Positions 5,676 to 5,699 of a stretch of 5,699 bases of DNA are shown here, in pieces. The DNA comes from an uncultured Enterococcus sp. Lineage in GTDB: Bacteria > Bacillota > Bacilli > Lactobacillales > Enterococcaceae. Below the pieces are notes generated by a model. That model saw nothing but the letters and a program-made list of their open reading frames with translations, was not told where the DNA came from and searched no databases. The DNA lies in the NCBI GenBank assembly GCA_946409145.1, contig CAMJVA010000107.1, positions 1 through 5,699 of the forward strand, in the 5' to 3' direction. Numbering within the stretch: position 1 is the stretch's first letter; each line of letters starts with the position of its first letter. The translations under genes and the position numbers were made by a program.

Positions 5676-5699
5676 GGAAGTAGCTATTTTTGCAGGCGG
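5668..5699 (+). CDS. msrA: Peptide methionine sulfoxide reductase MsrA, first 11 codons only
   Basis: The window ends within this gene after MTKEVAIFAGG. MsrA proteins commonly begin with a short lead into AIFAGGCFWC, where the first Cys is the catalytic residue that reduces methionine-S-sulfoxide; the sequence stops just before it. AAAGGGAG (5652-5659) is 8 bases before the ATG, and the start overlaps the ypmS stop by 8 bases as ATGACTAA. The call rests on this short motif plus the known closeness of ypmS and msr genes in Firmicutes, so the family is likely but not proven. Confidence 0.75.
   Translation, partial: MTKEVAIFAG

Overview
The window is an AT-rich, gene-dense stretch of a low-GC Gram-positive chromosome. 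Every gene is on the + strand, with strong AAAGGAG-type ribosome sites and U-tract terminators. AsnRS is close to the Bacillus enzyme as I remember it, and the degV - SGNH hydrolase - DUF2140 - msrA order fits Lactobacillales. My best guess is Enterococcus or a close relative, from recalled protein similarity and gene order, not from a search.

Bases 1-2906 hold the end of a first transcription unit. It contains the last 290 residues of an AspB-type PLP aminotransferase, asparaginyl-tRNA synthetase (asnS), and a small cytoplasmic SGNH/GDSL hydrolase that resembles acetyl-xylan esterase Axe2. Gaps are 28 and 18 bases, and a perfect GAAA-loop hairpin with a T tract closes the unit. The first two genes plausibly make aspartate and load tRNA-Asn; the esterase has no obvious link to them.

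Bases 2867-3049 are an intergenic region with that terminator, two inverted repeats and a good extended -10 promoter. This promoter drives a DegV/FakB-type fatty-acid-binding protein (3050-3892), which is followed at once by a second, bidirectional-looking terminator (3906-3951).

Bases 3983-5699 hold a tightly coupled set: a membrane-anchored SGNH hydrolase (YpmR-like), a single-pass DUF2140 protein (YpmS-like), and the first 11 codons of msrA. Both junctions in this set are 8-base overlaps of the form ATGANTAA. The YpmR-like protein and YpmS both appear to put their globular part outside the membrane, so they may act together on the cell surface.

No tRNA, rRNA, CRISPR array, insertion sequence, phage gene or defence system is visible. 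Most of the window is ordinary core genome. The oddities are a serine-rich insert of about 68 residues inside the YpmR-like catalytic domain, the esterase behind asnS, the inverted repeat at the degV promoter, and a terminator lying almost on top of the ypmR ribosome site.
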